From Fidelibacterota bacterium (GTDB taxonomy: Bacteria > Fidelibacterota > Marinisomatia > Marinisomatales > J089): a stretch of DNA of 30,064 nt. This document shows positions 23,455 through 30,016 of the stretch, piece by piece. The DNA lies in contig RFIZ01000098.1 of the NCBI GenBank assembly GCA_003695105.1, forward strand, positions 1 through 30,064, read 5' to 3'. Below the pieces are notes generated by a model. That model was not told the DNA's origin. It did no database searches and saw only the letters and a program-made list of their open reading frames with translations. The position numbers and the translations under genes were made by a program. Within the stretch, counting starts at the first letter, position 1. Every line of letters begins with the position of its first letter.

Positions 23455-24027
23455 TTACAGCAAGGAACGAACCCCGATCAGGAGCAGAATCAGGGCCACG
23501 TTTTGTAATGTTCTTTTCTCGGTCCGAAGGGTTTTCCGGAAGGACTGAGGTTGACGCTGATCGGGGCTTTCCCAGGGTGTCCACCGGGGAATCAGGGCGG
23601 GAACGTGCTTGCGATAGGTTTCATATTCCTCACCGAAGAGTCGCACCAGCGTTTCTTCTTCCAGCGACACGATCAGACTGTATTGAATCAGGAAAAAGGC
23701 CCAGGTGAGCAGCAGCATGGCTCCCAGGTTGGGGGCCCCGGCGAACAGGACCACTCCGGTGTACATGACCATGTTCCCCAAATAGAGGGGATTCCGCAGG
23801 CGGGCGAAGGGACCGGCCGTACAGAGGGAGGGAGCACCCACCTTCGTGGTCCGGGTCACTCCGCCGGCGTAGCGCACGCCCTGAAAGCGAATGGATTCGC
23901 CCAGCAGGATCACCAGGAATCCGATCAGCGTCAGGGGCCAGGAGGGCCGGGCGTAATAGAGAATGATCAAAGCCAGGGGAATCGGCGTATAGCTCCGGTA
24001 GCGGAAAAAGAAGTCGCGAATGTCCAT
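23455..24027 (-). CDS. Isoprenylcysteine carboxyl methyltransferase (ICMT/Ste14)-family membrane methyltransferase
   Basis: The 190-residue protein has about five membrane segments. Its C-terminal half carries the ICMT/phospholipid methyltransferase SAM-binding pattern GPFARLRNPLYLGN (about 72-85) and EEETLVRLFGEEYETYRKHV. The family methylates acidic groups or lipid head-groups at membranes. The ATG at 24027 overlaps the upstream stop (TGATG); the GTG at 24030 is equally possible, with GAGGA upstream. Its place between the oxidoreductase and lpxB suggests a lipid A substrate. Leptospira LmtA, of this family, methylates the lipid A 1-phosphate. Substrate is inferred from context; ICMT-like proteins are also common with unknown roles. 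Confidence 0.85.
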   Translation of the reverse strand: MDIRDFFFRYRSYTPIPLALIILYYARPSWPLTLIGFLVILLGESIRFQGVRYAGGVTRTTKVGAPSLCTAGPFARLRNPLYLGNMVMYTGVVLFAGAPNLGAMLLLTWAFFLIQYSLIVSLEEETLVRLFGEEYETYRKHVPALIPRWTPWESPDQRQPQSFRKTLRTEKRTLQNVALILLLIGVRSLL

Positions 24028-25016
24028 CACAGCAAATCCTCGAGTATCATGTCGTGAATCCGGGTCGCAATATCCAGGGCATCCCGGCCGGCTTTCCCGT
24101 CGACGATGGGCGATGCTGCGCCCCTGACTACCTGGACAAAGTTGGCCAATTCGATCTGGAGGGCATCCGCAGCCGGCACGGGCGGTTTTTCATAGACAAT
24201 TTTCCGGGCAGACCCGTTGCGAACGAATTCGGCCGTGGCCAGGGCCTGGGGATCCGACATATCCACATCCAGGACCCGGTAGACTTCGGTCAGTCCCAGG
24301 AGAAAATCGATGGTGATGTACAGGTCTTTCTGAAAGATCTTGATCTTCCGCACCTTGTCTTTGGCAATGCGGCTGGAGGTGAGACTGGCGACCGTACCGT
24401 TCTGGAAGCGGATCCGGGCGTTGGCAATATCCACGGATTCGGTCATGATGGAAACACCACTGGCGCGAATGTTCTTGACCGGGGAATTGACCAGCGCCAG
24501 GAGGATATCCAAATCATGGATCATCAGATCCAAAACCACCGGTACATCCGTTCCCCGGGCCGTATAGGGTGCCAGGCGCTGCACCTCAATGTATTTGGGC
24601 TTCAGGTCAAAGGATTGGAGGGGCAGCAGGGCCGGATTCACCCGTTCAATATGGCCAACCTGAATCTGCACCCGGTATTCATCGGCCAGGCGGAGCAATT
24701 CATCAGCCTCGGCCACGGTGGAGGTAATGGGTTTTTCGATGAACACATGTTTTCCGGCCCGGATACACTCGCGGGCAACGTCGGCATGAGCCGAGGTGGG
24801 TGTGACGATGGATACCGCTTCCACGTCCTGCAATAACGCGGTCAGGGAAGAAAAGACCCGGGTTCCGTGGCGTTCGGCGACGGTCCGTGCCCGCGAAAGA
24901 TCCTGATCATAAATACCAATCAGGGATACTCCGGCCAGGGCGGAGAGATGTTTTACATGGTGCTGTCCCAGGTGTCCGACACCGACTACACCGATTGCTA
25001 CATGGGATTTGTTCAT
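24027..25016 (-). CDS. Gfo/Idh/MocA family NAD(P)-dependent oxidoreductase, GnnA candidate
   Basis: From the ATG at 25016 the protein has 329 residues. It has a Rossmann GVVGVGHLGQHH (about 9-20), the conserved EKP (94-96) and VGHIERVNPALLPL. A central HDLDILL carries the usual catalytic-region His. An extension to 25061 reads as a basic, non-conserved leader and is rejected. Oxidoreductases of this family recur between lpxA and lpxB. In Acidithiobacillus and Leptospira, GnnA of this family oxidises UDP-GlcNAc at C3 before GnnB transaminates it. As first gene of the lpxB-lpxK operon this protein is a good GnnA candidate, but no gnnB or lpxA is visible here. It is divergent from a TetR regulator. 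Confidence 0.88.
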   Translation of the reverse strand: MNKSHVAIGVVGVGHLGQHHVKHLSALAGVSLIGIYDQDLSRARTVAERHGTRVFSSLTALLQDVEAVSIVTPTSAHADVARECIRAGKHVFIEKPITSTVAEADELLRLADEYRVQIQVGHIERVNPALLPLQSFDLKPKYIEVQRLAPYTARGTDVPVVLDLMIHDLDILLALVNSPVKNIRASGVSIMTESVDIANARIRFQNGTVASLTSSRIAKDKVRKIKIFQKDLYITIDFLLGLTEVYRVLDVDMSDPQALATAEFVRNGSARKIVYEKPPVPAADALQIELANFVQVVRGAASPIVDGKAGRDALDIATRIHDMILEDLL

Positions 25017-25090
25017 ATGAAGCCGAAGTTTAAAAAAGAACTTTCTGGATCGCAAAAACAAGTAGGGCGGGAGAAAAAATCATGGAAAAA

Positions 25091-25120
25091 ACTATAACCA
25101 GATCTTGATACCCGTACGAA
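25091..25120 (-). promoter_or_regulatory. Candidate promoter of the lipid A operon
   Basis: The minus strand has TATAGT (25096-25091, 5 of 6 to the -10 consensus), with TTCGTA 18 bases upstream (25120-25115). The left arm of the inverted repeat at 25107-25152 falls between the two boxes. A second option, TTGCGA-17-TAAACT (25055-25027), would start transcription only about four bases before the ATG. Neither is strong. Confidence 0.3.
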
Positions 25121-25135
25121 AAAGAAGTAATTTTG
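25105..25135 (+). promoter_or_regulatory. Promoter of the tetR-family gene
   Basis: TTGATA (25105-25110), a 17-base spacer, then TAATTTTG (25128-25135). The -35 is 5 of 6 to consensus, and the -10 is an exact TAnnTTTG match. Predicted start near 25141, about 24 bases before the ATG. Confidence 0.65.
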
Positions 25136-25152
25136 GAAACGGAACGGGTATC
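25107..25152. promoter_or_regulatory. Inverted-repeat operator candidate at the tetR promoter
   Basis: GATACCCGT (25107-25115) and its exact reverse complement ACGGGTATC (25144-25152) bracket the -10 region and start of the tetR promoter, 28 bases apart. The left arm overlaps the -35 and also lies within the possible divergent promoter. Two spaced arms fit binding of two dimers or half-sites by the adjacent TetR protein. The spacing is wider than a typical single TetR operator. Confidence 0.5.
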
Positions 25153-25164
25153 CAGTTTCCATAC

Positions 25165-25725
25165 ATGAACCCTCAAACAGAGCAAAAACGCAAGCATCAG
25201 ATCGCCGCTACCTTCCAGGAACATGTGGAAGTGTTCGGATTCAATAAAACCTCGGTAGATGAAATTGCCGGCACCCTCCGAATCAGTAAAAAAACCATCT
25301 ACCAATTGTTTTCTTCCAAACAGGATATTTTTAACTATATAGTGGAAATGAAATCGGCCGGCGTGCGCAAGGAACTGCTGGACACCCTGTCGCAGGAATA
25401 TACCCATCGCCAGAAGGTCAATGCTTTGGTGCGGTACTATCTTCGGGATCGGATCAGCTGGAATGCAAAACAGCAGTCGCTGAAGGCTCGTCATAAGGCT
25501 GACATCGCCCGGGCGGCTTTCCAGCAGGCTTTTTTCCAGATTCTCCAGGAAATAGTTCAGGACGGGATCAAACGAAATATCTACACCGTGAACAATGCAT
25601 TCATAACTCTGGATTTCATTCGCGCTTTGTTGCGCAGTGCGGAAGAACGCCTGACCACCGAAGAAGATCCTCAATTGGAGCGGGAAACCATCGTGGCCAT
25701 CAATCGACTGCTGGGGTATTATTGA
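25165..25725 (+). CDS. TetR/AcrR family transcriptional regulator
   Basis: The 186-residue protein has an N-terminal helix-turn-helix (about 13-55). It reads FGFNKTSVDEIAGTLRISKKTIYQLFSSKQDIF, the classic TetR DNA-binding pattern. A helical ligand/dimer domain without recognisable family features follows. The ATG at 25165 begins right after the predicted promoter; the longer in-frame reading to 25105 would start inside the -35 box and is rejected. The gene is divergent from the lipid A operon, so autoregulation plus control of that operon is plausible. The ligand is unknown. Confidence 0.9.
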   Translation: MNPQTEQKRKHQIAATFQEHVEVFGFNKTSVDEIAGTLRISKKTIYQLFSSKQDIFNYIVEMKSAGVRKELLDTLSQEYTHRQKVNALVRYYLRDRISWNAKQQSLKARHKADIARAAFQQAFFQILQEIVQDGIKRNIYTVNNAFITLDFIRALLRSAEERLTTEEDPQLERETIVAINRLLGYY

Positions 25726-25750
25726 ACCGGTTGTCATCCCGGGAAAAATC

Positions 25751-25780
25751 TTGACTTTTGTGCACAATCCAGTCAATTTG
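25751..25780 (+). promoter_or_regulatory. Candidate promoter of the acidic-tail membrane protein gene
   Basis: TTGACT (25751-25756), 16 bases, then TCAATTTG (25773-25780), one mismatch from TAnnTTTG. It lies 46 bases before the ATG at 25826, which has GGGAG at suitable spacing. Confidence 0.42.
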
Positions 25781-25825
25781 GCTTGTTTGTATTGAGGAGA
25801 AACCGGAGCTTTAGGGAGTTTCACC

Positions 25826-26449
25826 ATGGCCAACGATATCAAATCCGGAATTGGGTATATCATTCCCGCCGCTGCCATCCTGGGCTACGTCCTGGCGCTG
25901 ATCGGTGAACAGTTCCTCCTTGCCATCGTATTTGCGGTGGCGGGGATTCTGGTCTGGTTTCTTTATCTGTTGGTGATGGAATCTCACCTGCCCCGGGTCA
26001 CCGGCAACATTATCATTCTGTTTTCCGCTTTGCTGGCAGTGGGCGTGTTTTTCGCTTTCGGGTGGGAAGTGGATATGTTCGGCGGTGTCACGGTTCGTCC
26101 GGAGGGATCCCTGATTGCCTTGTTGGTATTTTTATTCGGTGTCATGTCCGGGATTCTGTTTAACCGGGACCGGGCCCGCCAGAGTGAATTGACGGAGGAA
26201 GAGAAAACGCTGGTGAAACAGGCCCTGGAAAAATCCCAGACGGATGCTGCGGCCACCGAGCCCCGTGTAATCGTGGTCAAACAGGAAAGCAAACCGGAGA
26301 AAAAAGAAGAACCCTCCCCGCAGGCACCCTACTATTCCCCGGCCATGATGCCTTACCCGGCAGATTACTACGACGAGGAAGAAGATGAAGACGAATATGA
26401 AGAGGAGGAGTGGGAGGACGAAGACTATGAGGACGAGGAAGAAGAGTAA
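25826..26449 (+). CDS. Hypothetical membrane protein with strongly acidic C-terminal tail
   Basis: The 207-residue protein has about four membrane helices (residues 9-27, 29-50, 59-78 and 92-111). A charged stretch rich in Glu and Lys follows, then a Pro/Tyr-rich piece (PYYSPAMMPYPADYY). The last 26 or so residues are almost entirely Asp/Glu with Tyr and Trp interspersed. I do not recognise the family. The tail is presumably cytoplasmic or periplasmic and disordered, and could bind cations or basic partners. The start has GGGAG 8 bases upstream. It ends two bases from the convergent ychF stop. Confidence 0.8.
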   Translation: MANDIKSGIGYIIPAAAILGYVLALIGEQFLLAIVFAVAGILVWFLYLLVMESHLPRVTGNIIILFSALLAVGVFFAFGWEVDMFGGVTVRPEGSLIALLVFLFGVMSGILFNRDRARQSELTEEEKTLVKQALEKSQTDAAATEPRVIVVKQESKPEKKEEPSPQAPYYSPAMMPYPADYYDEEEDEDEYEEEEWEDEDYEDEEEE

Positions 26450-26451
26450 AT

Positions 26452-27552
26452 TCAGACGTTGAATTTAAAATACATGCAATCCCCGTCCCTGACGATATAA
26501 TCTTTTCCTTCCAGAGCAATTTTTCCGGCTTCCCGGAGCGCCTTCTCCGACCCGTAGCGAACCAGATCGTCAAAGGAATAGACTTCCGCCTTGATGAATC
26601 CCTTTTGGAAATCGGTGTGGATTTCTCCCGCCGCTTCCGGAGCCGTGGCTCCCTTCCGGATCGTCCAGGCGCGGACTTCCTTGGGTCCGCCGGTGAAAAA
26701 TGTTTCCAGCCCCAGTAACTGGTATGCCGCCCGGATCAGCACATGTAATCCTGGTTCCGCCAATCCATATTCCTCGAGAAAAAGAATTTTTTCATCATCC
26801 GGCAATTGGGCGATTTCTTCTTCCAGTTGTCCACACAGGCGAATAGCCAGATTCCCTTCTTTTTCCGCAAAGGACCGGAGGGCAGCGGCATGAGGCCCCC
26901 AATCCGTCTGTTGAATGTCCCGGTCATCCACATTGGCGACATAGAGGATCGGTTTGCGAGTCAGTAAAAACAGGGAGTCGATCCAGGAAGACTCCTCTTC
27001 CGCAACGTCAAAGGACCGGGCCATTTTCCCCTGGCTGCAGTGGGACTCCAGGCGTTCAAACACTGCCAGCTGCCGTTTGATTTCCTTGTCGCCGGATTTA
27101 CTTTCTTTCCGCGTTTTTTCCAGGCGTTTCCGGATGGTCTCCAGGTCCGCCAACAACAGTTCGGTTTCGATCAATTCCGCGTCCCGAACGGGATCCACCG
27201 TCTGTTCCACGTGGATGATGTTTTCGTTCTCGAAACAGCGTACCACATGAATGATGGCGCTCACCTGGCGAATTTGACCCAAAAACTGGTTTCCCAGTCC
27301 TTCTCCCTGCGAAGCCCCCCGAACCAGTCCGGCAATGTCGGTGAATTCCACGGTAGCGGCCGTGACCTTTTCGGGCTGGAAGATTTCCGCCAACTTTTGC
27401 AAACGAGGGTCCGGGACTTCCACAATCCCGACATGAGGATCGATGGTGCAGAAGGGAAAGTTTTCCGCCGGGACAGAGTTGGAAGACAGGGCGTTGAACA
27501 GAGTGGATTTGCCTACATTGGGCAGACCCACGATACCACAGCGAAGAGCCAT
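26452..27552 (-). CDS. ychF: Redox-regulated ATPase / ribosome-binding Obg-family protein
   Basis: The 366-residue protein is a full-length YchF. The P-loop is in GLPNVGKST (about 9-17), followed by FPFCTIDP, FTDIAGLVRGASQGEGLGNQFL and YVANVDD. A coiled-coil helical insert (about 125-190) rich in Lys/Glu follows, then the C-terminal TGS domain (about 285-366, RAWTIRKGATAPEAAGEIHTDFQKGF). YchF prefers ATP over GTP, binds ribosomes and influences stress responses. It lies 12 bases downstream of fabA. Confidence 0.97.
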   Translation of the reverse strand: MALRCGIVGLPNVGKSTLFNALSSNSVPAENFPFCTIDPHVGIVEVPDPRLQKLAEIFQPEKVTAATVEFTDIAGLVRGASQGEGLGNQFLGQIRQVSAIIHVVRCFENENIIHVEQTVDPVRDAELIETELLLADLETIRKRLEKTRKESKSGDKEIKRQLAVFERLESHCSQGKMARSFDVAEEESSWIDSLFLLTRKPILYVANVDDRDIQQTDWGPHAAALRSFAEKEGNLAIRLCGQLEEEIAQLPDDEKILFLEEYGLAEPGLHVLIRAAYQLLGLETFFTGGPKEVRAWTIRKGATAPEAAGEIHTDFQKGFIKAEVYSFDDLVRYGSEKALREAGKIALEGKDYIVRDGDCMYFKFNV

Positions 27553-27564
27553 GTTTGGTGAAAC

Positions 27565-28110
27565 TTAAAAGGTGTCTAAAGCCGGATCGGCGCCAAAATC
27601 CCAGGTGAGGTTTTCAAACAGTCCCACTTGCAGATCTTTGGCGAAATAGATGGTGCGATCTTTGATTTTCAGAACGGCATCGGCCCAGGCCATGTAGACG
27701 GGTTTGGTGATAATCTTCCGGATGTCGATCCAATAGGAAATTTTGTCGTGGTACGGGCGGACCTGTCCTTTGAATTTCAGGTCTTTCACCCCCAGCGCCC
27801 GGCCGCGGCCCTTTCCGCCGATCCAGGAGAGGAAAAATCCCACCAACTGCCAAAACCCGTCAAGCCCCAGACAGCCGGGCATGACCGGATCCCCCTTGAA
27901 ATGACAGTTGAAAAACCAGTGTTCGGGGTTTACGTCCAGTTCGGCCTGGATGAACCCTTTCCCATATTTACCGCCTTTGTCAGAGATTTTCAGGATGCGG
28001 TCCAGCATGAGCATGGGCGGTTTGGGGAGCTTCCCGTTTTGAAAACCGAAGATATCGCCGTTGGCGATCTTCAACAGGTCTTCCTTGGTGAAAAATGTCT
28101 TACGGGCCAA
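27565..28110 (-). CDS. fabA: 3-hydroxydecanoyl-ACP dehydratase / isomerase
   Basis: FabA dehydrates 3-hydroxyacyl-ACP and isomerises the C10 trans-2 enoyl product to cis-3, the branch point for anaerobic unsaturated fatty acid synthesis. The 181-residue protein aligns without gaps to E. coli FabA over the first half. It has MLMLDRILK, CHFKGDPVMPGCLGLD, WQLVGFFLSWIGG and KGRGRALGV. Catalytic His70 and Asp84 fall at exactly the E. coli positions when counted from the TTG at 28110. That TTG has AAGGAAG 4 bases upstream; no ATG or GTG is available before the conserved core, and the upstream open frame has unrelated sequence. FabB is not in the window. Confidence 0.94.
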   Translation of the reverse strand: MARKTFFTKEDLLKIANGDIFGFQNGKLPKPPMLMLDRILKISDKGGKYGKGFIQAELDVNPEHWFFNCHFKGDPVMPGCLGLDGFWQLVGFFLSWIGGKGRGRALGVKDLKFKGQVRPYHDKISYWIDIRKIITKPVYMAWADAVLKIKDRTIYFAKDLQVGLFENLTWDFGADPALDTF

Positions 28111-28152
28111 AGTGCTTCCTTTTCCTTGAATTCGTGAAAGTTTGGAGGGTGA

Positions 28153-28181
28153 AGGATAACTCCCTCGGCCGAGTTCCACAA
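28153..28181 (-). promoter_or_regulatory. Candidate fabA promoter containing a 10-bp palindrome
   Basis: On the minus strand, TTGTGG (28181-28176), 17 bases, then TATCCT (28158-28153), about 43 bases before the fabA start. The spacer contains the perfect palindrome CTCGGCCGAG (28164-28173), nested in AACTC/GAGTT arms (28158-28162 and 28171-28175). A second palindrome, CCGGGCCCGG, lies at 28196-28205. These are possible operator sites. I see no clear plus-strand promoter for the divergent gene in the remaining gap. Confidence 0.38.
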
Positions 28182-28323
28182 GAAAAAAGTGTATCCCGGG
28201 CCCGGAAACTTTCGTTGCAAGTCGATTGGATTTCACCCTGGACGGATATTCGCTTGAGCCCGATACCGATCGATAGCTGTACATTCCACGGCATACCTGG
28301 TAGTACCGGTATCCATTTCCAGT

Positions 28324-29964
28324 ATGTATTTCGCAGGAAATTCCCAACGGATTTTGAGGGCGGTTCAGGTGTTCGTCCTGGTTCTGGCGACCCGCAGCCC
28401 GGCCGTGACGCCGGTAGAGTTCACTTCCTCCAATCTGCCGATTGTGGTGATCGATACCTATGGGCAGGAGATCCCGGACACTGTTCGGATCGCGGCGCAC
28501 ATGGGCATCATCGATAACGGGCCGGGGAGCCGCAACCACCTCACCGATCCGTTCAACGGTTATGACGGCCGGATTGCCATCGAACTCCGGGGCAGCTCCT
28601 CCCTGTGGTACCCCAAAAAACAATACCGGTTCGAGACCCAGGATTCTTTCGGGGACAATCTCAATGTGCCGTTGTTAGGTTTGCCGCCGGAAAATGACTG
28701 GGTGTTCTACGGCCCCTATGTGGACCAGTCCCTCATACGGAACGTCCTGGCCTATCAATTGTCCCGGGCCATTGGACGGTACGCCAGCCGCACCCGGTAC
28801 TGTGAACTGGTTATCAACGGGGACTACCGCGGTCTGTATGTGCTTCTGGAGACCGTCAAACGCGATGCCCACCGGGTGGATATAGCCGCCCTGGGTGAAG
28901 CGGATACGACCGGCACGGCCCTGACCGGTGGATACATTCTGAAAATCGACCGATTCGCCGGAGAATCCCTGGGCTACTGGGAATCGGACCACCAGGTGAT
29001 CTACCAATATCATTATCCCAAGCCGGATCGAATCCTTCCAGCCCAGACGGCATACATCCAGTCGTTCATGGAACAGTTTGAGACTGCCATGAGCGGATCC
29101 AATCCCGGCGATTCCGCCACCGGCTACCCGGTCTATATCGATGTGGATTCGTTTGTGGATCATTTTCTTCTCAATGAACTGGCGAAAAATGTGGATGCCT
29201 ATCGGTTGAGCGCTTTTCTGTATAAAAAACGGGATGACCACGGGGGAAAGTTGTATGCCGGTCCCATTTGGGACTTCAATTTGAGTTTTGGCAAGGCCTG
29301 GTTTCCGGACGATGAATGGGTCTATGATCAGTGGCAGGTCAATTACAATGACACGCACCCGGCGGATCCCTACCAGGTGCCCTTCTGGTGGATCGTTTTG
29401 AGCCAGGAGCCGGATTTTCGTCAACGGGTGGAGGCCCGCTGGCAGGAGCTGCGGACAAGCACCTTCCGGCTGGATAGTCTCCTGGATCGCATCGATGTCC
29501 TGGTGGCGGAAACCGCCGAGGCCCGGGTCCGGAATTTTCAGCGCTGGCCCAACCCGGACTACCCGCATACCTATGAAGAAGAAATTCTGCAATTGAAAGG
29601 CTGGCTGGCACACCGGGTCCTGTGGATCGACGGTCATTTGCAGCGCCTGAGTCTGGGCCCGGTCCCTGGGGACAAAGATCCCAACCCGCCTCTCACGCTG
29701 GGCCCGAACGTCCCCAACCCCTTTAATCTGTGTACGACCATTCCCTACGGTCTGGCGATCCGGTCTCCGGTGCGGATCACCGTCCTGAATCTTCGCGGAG
29801 AAACCATTCGAACGCTTCTGAACGGCATCCAGCCCCCGGGAGTCCATGTGGTTCGCTGGGATGGGAAGACCCGCCAGGGAATTCCCGCCGCCTCCGGCGA
29901 CTATATCATCCGGATCGAAAGCCGGGAGGCAGCCGTCAGACGAATTATGACTTTATTAAAATAG
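28324..29964 (+). CDS. CotH-kinase-domain secreted protein with type IX-like C-terminal sorting domain
   Basis: The 546-residue protein has a hydrophobic N-terminal segment (about 10-26) that may be a signal peptide. A CotH-like kinase domain follows (about 35-435). It has RGSSSLWYPKKQYRFE, VINGDYRGLYVLLE, LNELAKNVDAY and WDFNLSFGKAW, where the Asp is a likely metal ligand. CotH-type proteins phosphorylate secreted proteins in spore-formers; in other bacteria their targets are unknown. The last 80 residues (LGPNVPNPFN ... ITVLNLRGETIRTLLNG ... GDYIIRIES ... RIMTLLK) form the Ig-like sorting domain typical of T9SS cargo and FlgD-like folds in FCB genomes. No Shine-Dalgarno is evident at the ATG. 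Confidence 0.88.
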   Translation: MYFAGNSQRILRAVQVFVLVLATRSPAVTPVEFTSSNLPIVVIDTYGQEIPDTVRIAAHMGIIDNGPGSRNHLTDPFNGYDGRIAIELRGSSSLWYPKKQYRFETQDSFGDNLNVPLLGLPPENDWVFYGPYVDQSLIRNVLAYQLSRAIGRYASRTRYCELVINGDYRGLYVLLETVKRDAHRVDIAALGEADTTGTALTGGYILKIDRFAGESLGYWESDHQVIYQYHYPKPDRILPAQTAYIQSFMEQFETAMSGSNPGDSATGYPVYIDVDSFVDHFLLNELAKNVDAYRLSAFLYKKRDDHGGKLYAGPIWDFNLSFGKAWFPDDEWVYDQWQVNYNDTHPADPYQVPFWWIVLSQEPDFRQRVEARWQELRTSTFRLDSLLDRIDVLVAETAEARVRNFQRWPNPDYPHTYEEEILQLKGWLAHRVLWIDGHLQRLSLGPVPGDKDPNPPLTLGPNVPNPFNLCTTIPYGLAIRSPVRITVLNLRGETIRTLLNGIQPPGVHVVRWDGKTRQGIPAASGDYIIRIESREAAVRRIMTLLK

Positions 29965-30016
29965 GGGATACCGGTAGTTTTCCCTCAGTCAGAATCCGGA
30001 TTACAAGGAGTCGCCC

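Noticed and set aside
20721..25016. Signs of recent horizontal transfer of the lipid A operon
   Set aside because: Base composition and overlap style match the rest of the window, and there are no mobile-element remnants, tRNA or flanking repeats.
25723..25738. AACCGGTT palindrome at the tetR stop as a terminator
   Set aside because: It is self-complementary without a loop and no T-tract follows.
28111..28623. N-terminal extension of fabA by about 170 residues
   Set aside because: The extension has no similarity to anything expected, overlaps the cotH-like gene antisense, and the TTG at 28110 with its Shine-Dalgarno puts the active-site residues at the E. coli numbers.
28675..29847. 390-codon open frame opposite the CotH-domain gene
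   Set aside because: It is antisense to a gene with clear domains; its translation has no motif and no ribosome-binding site.
29965..30004. Possible terminator after the CotH-domain gene (GGGG ... CCC around TAGTTTT)
   Set aside because: Pairing is only three or four bases and no T-run follows the second arm.
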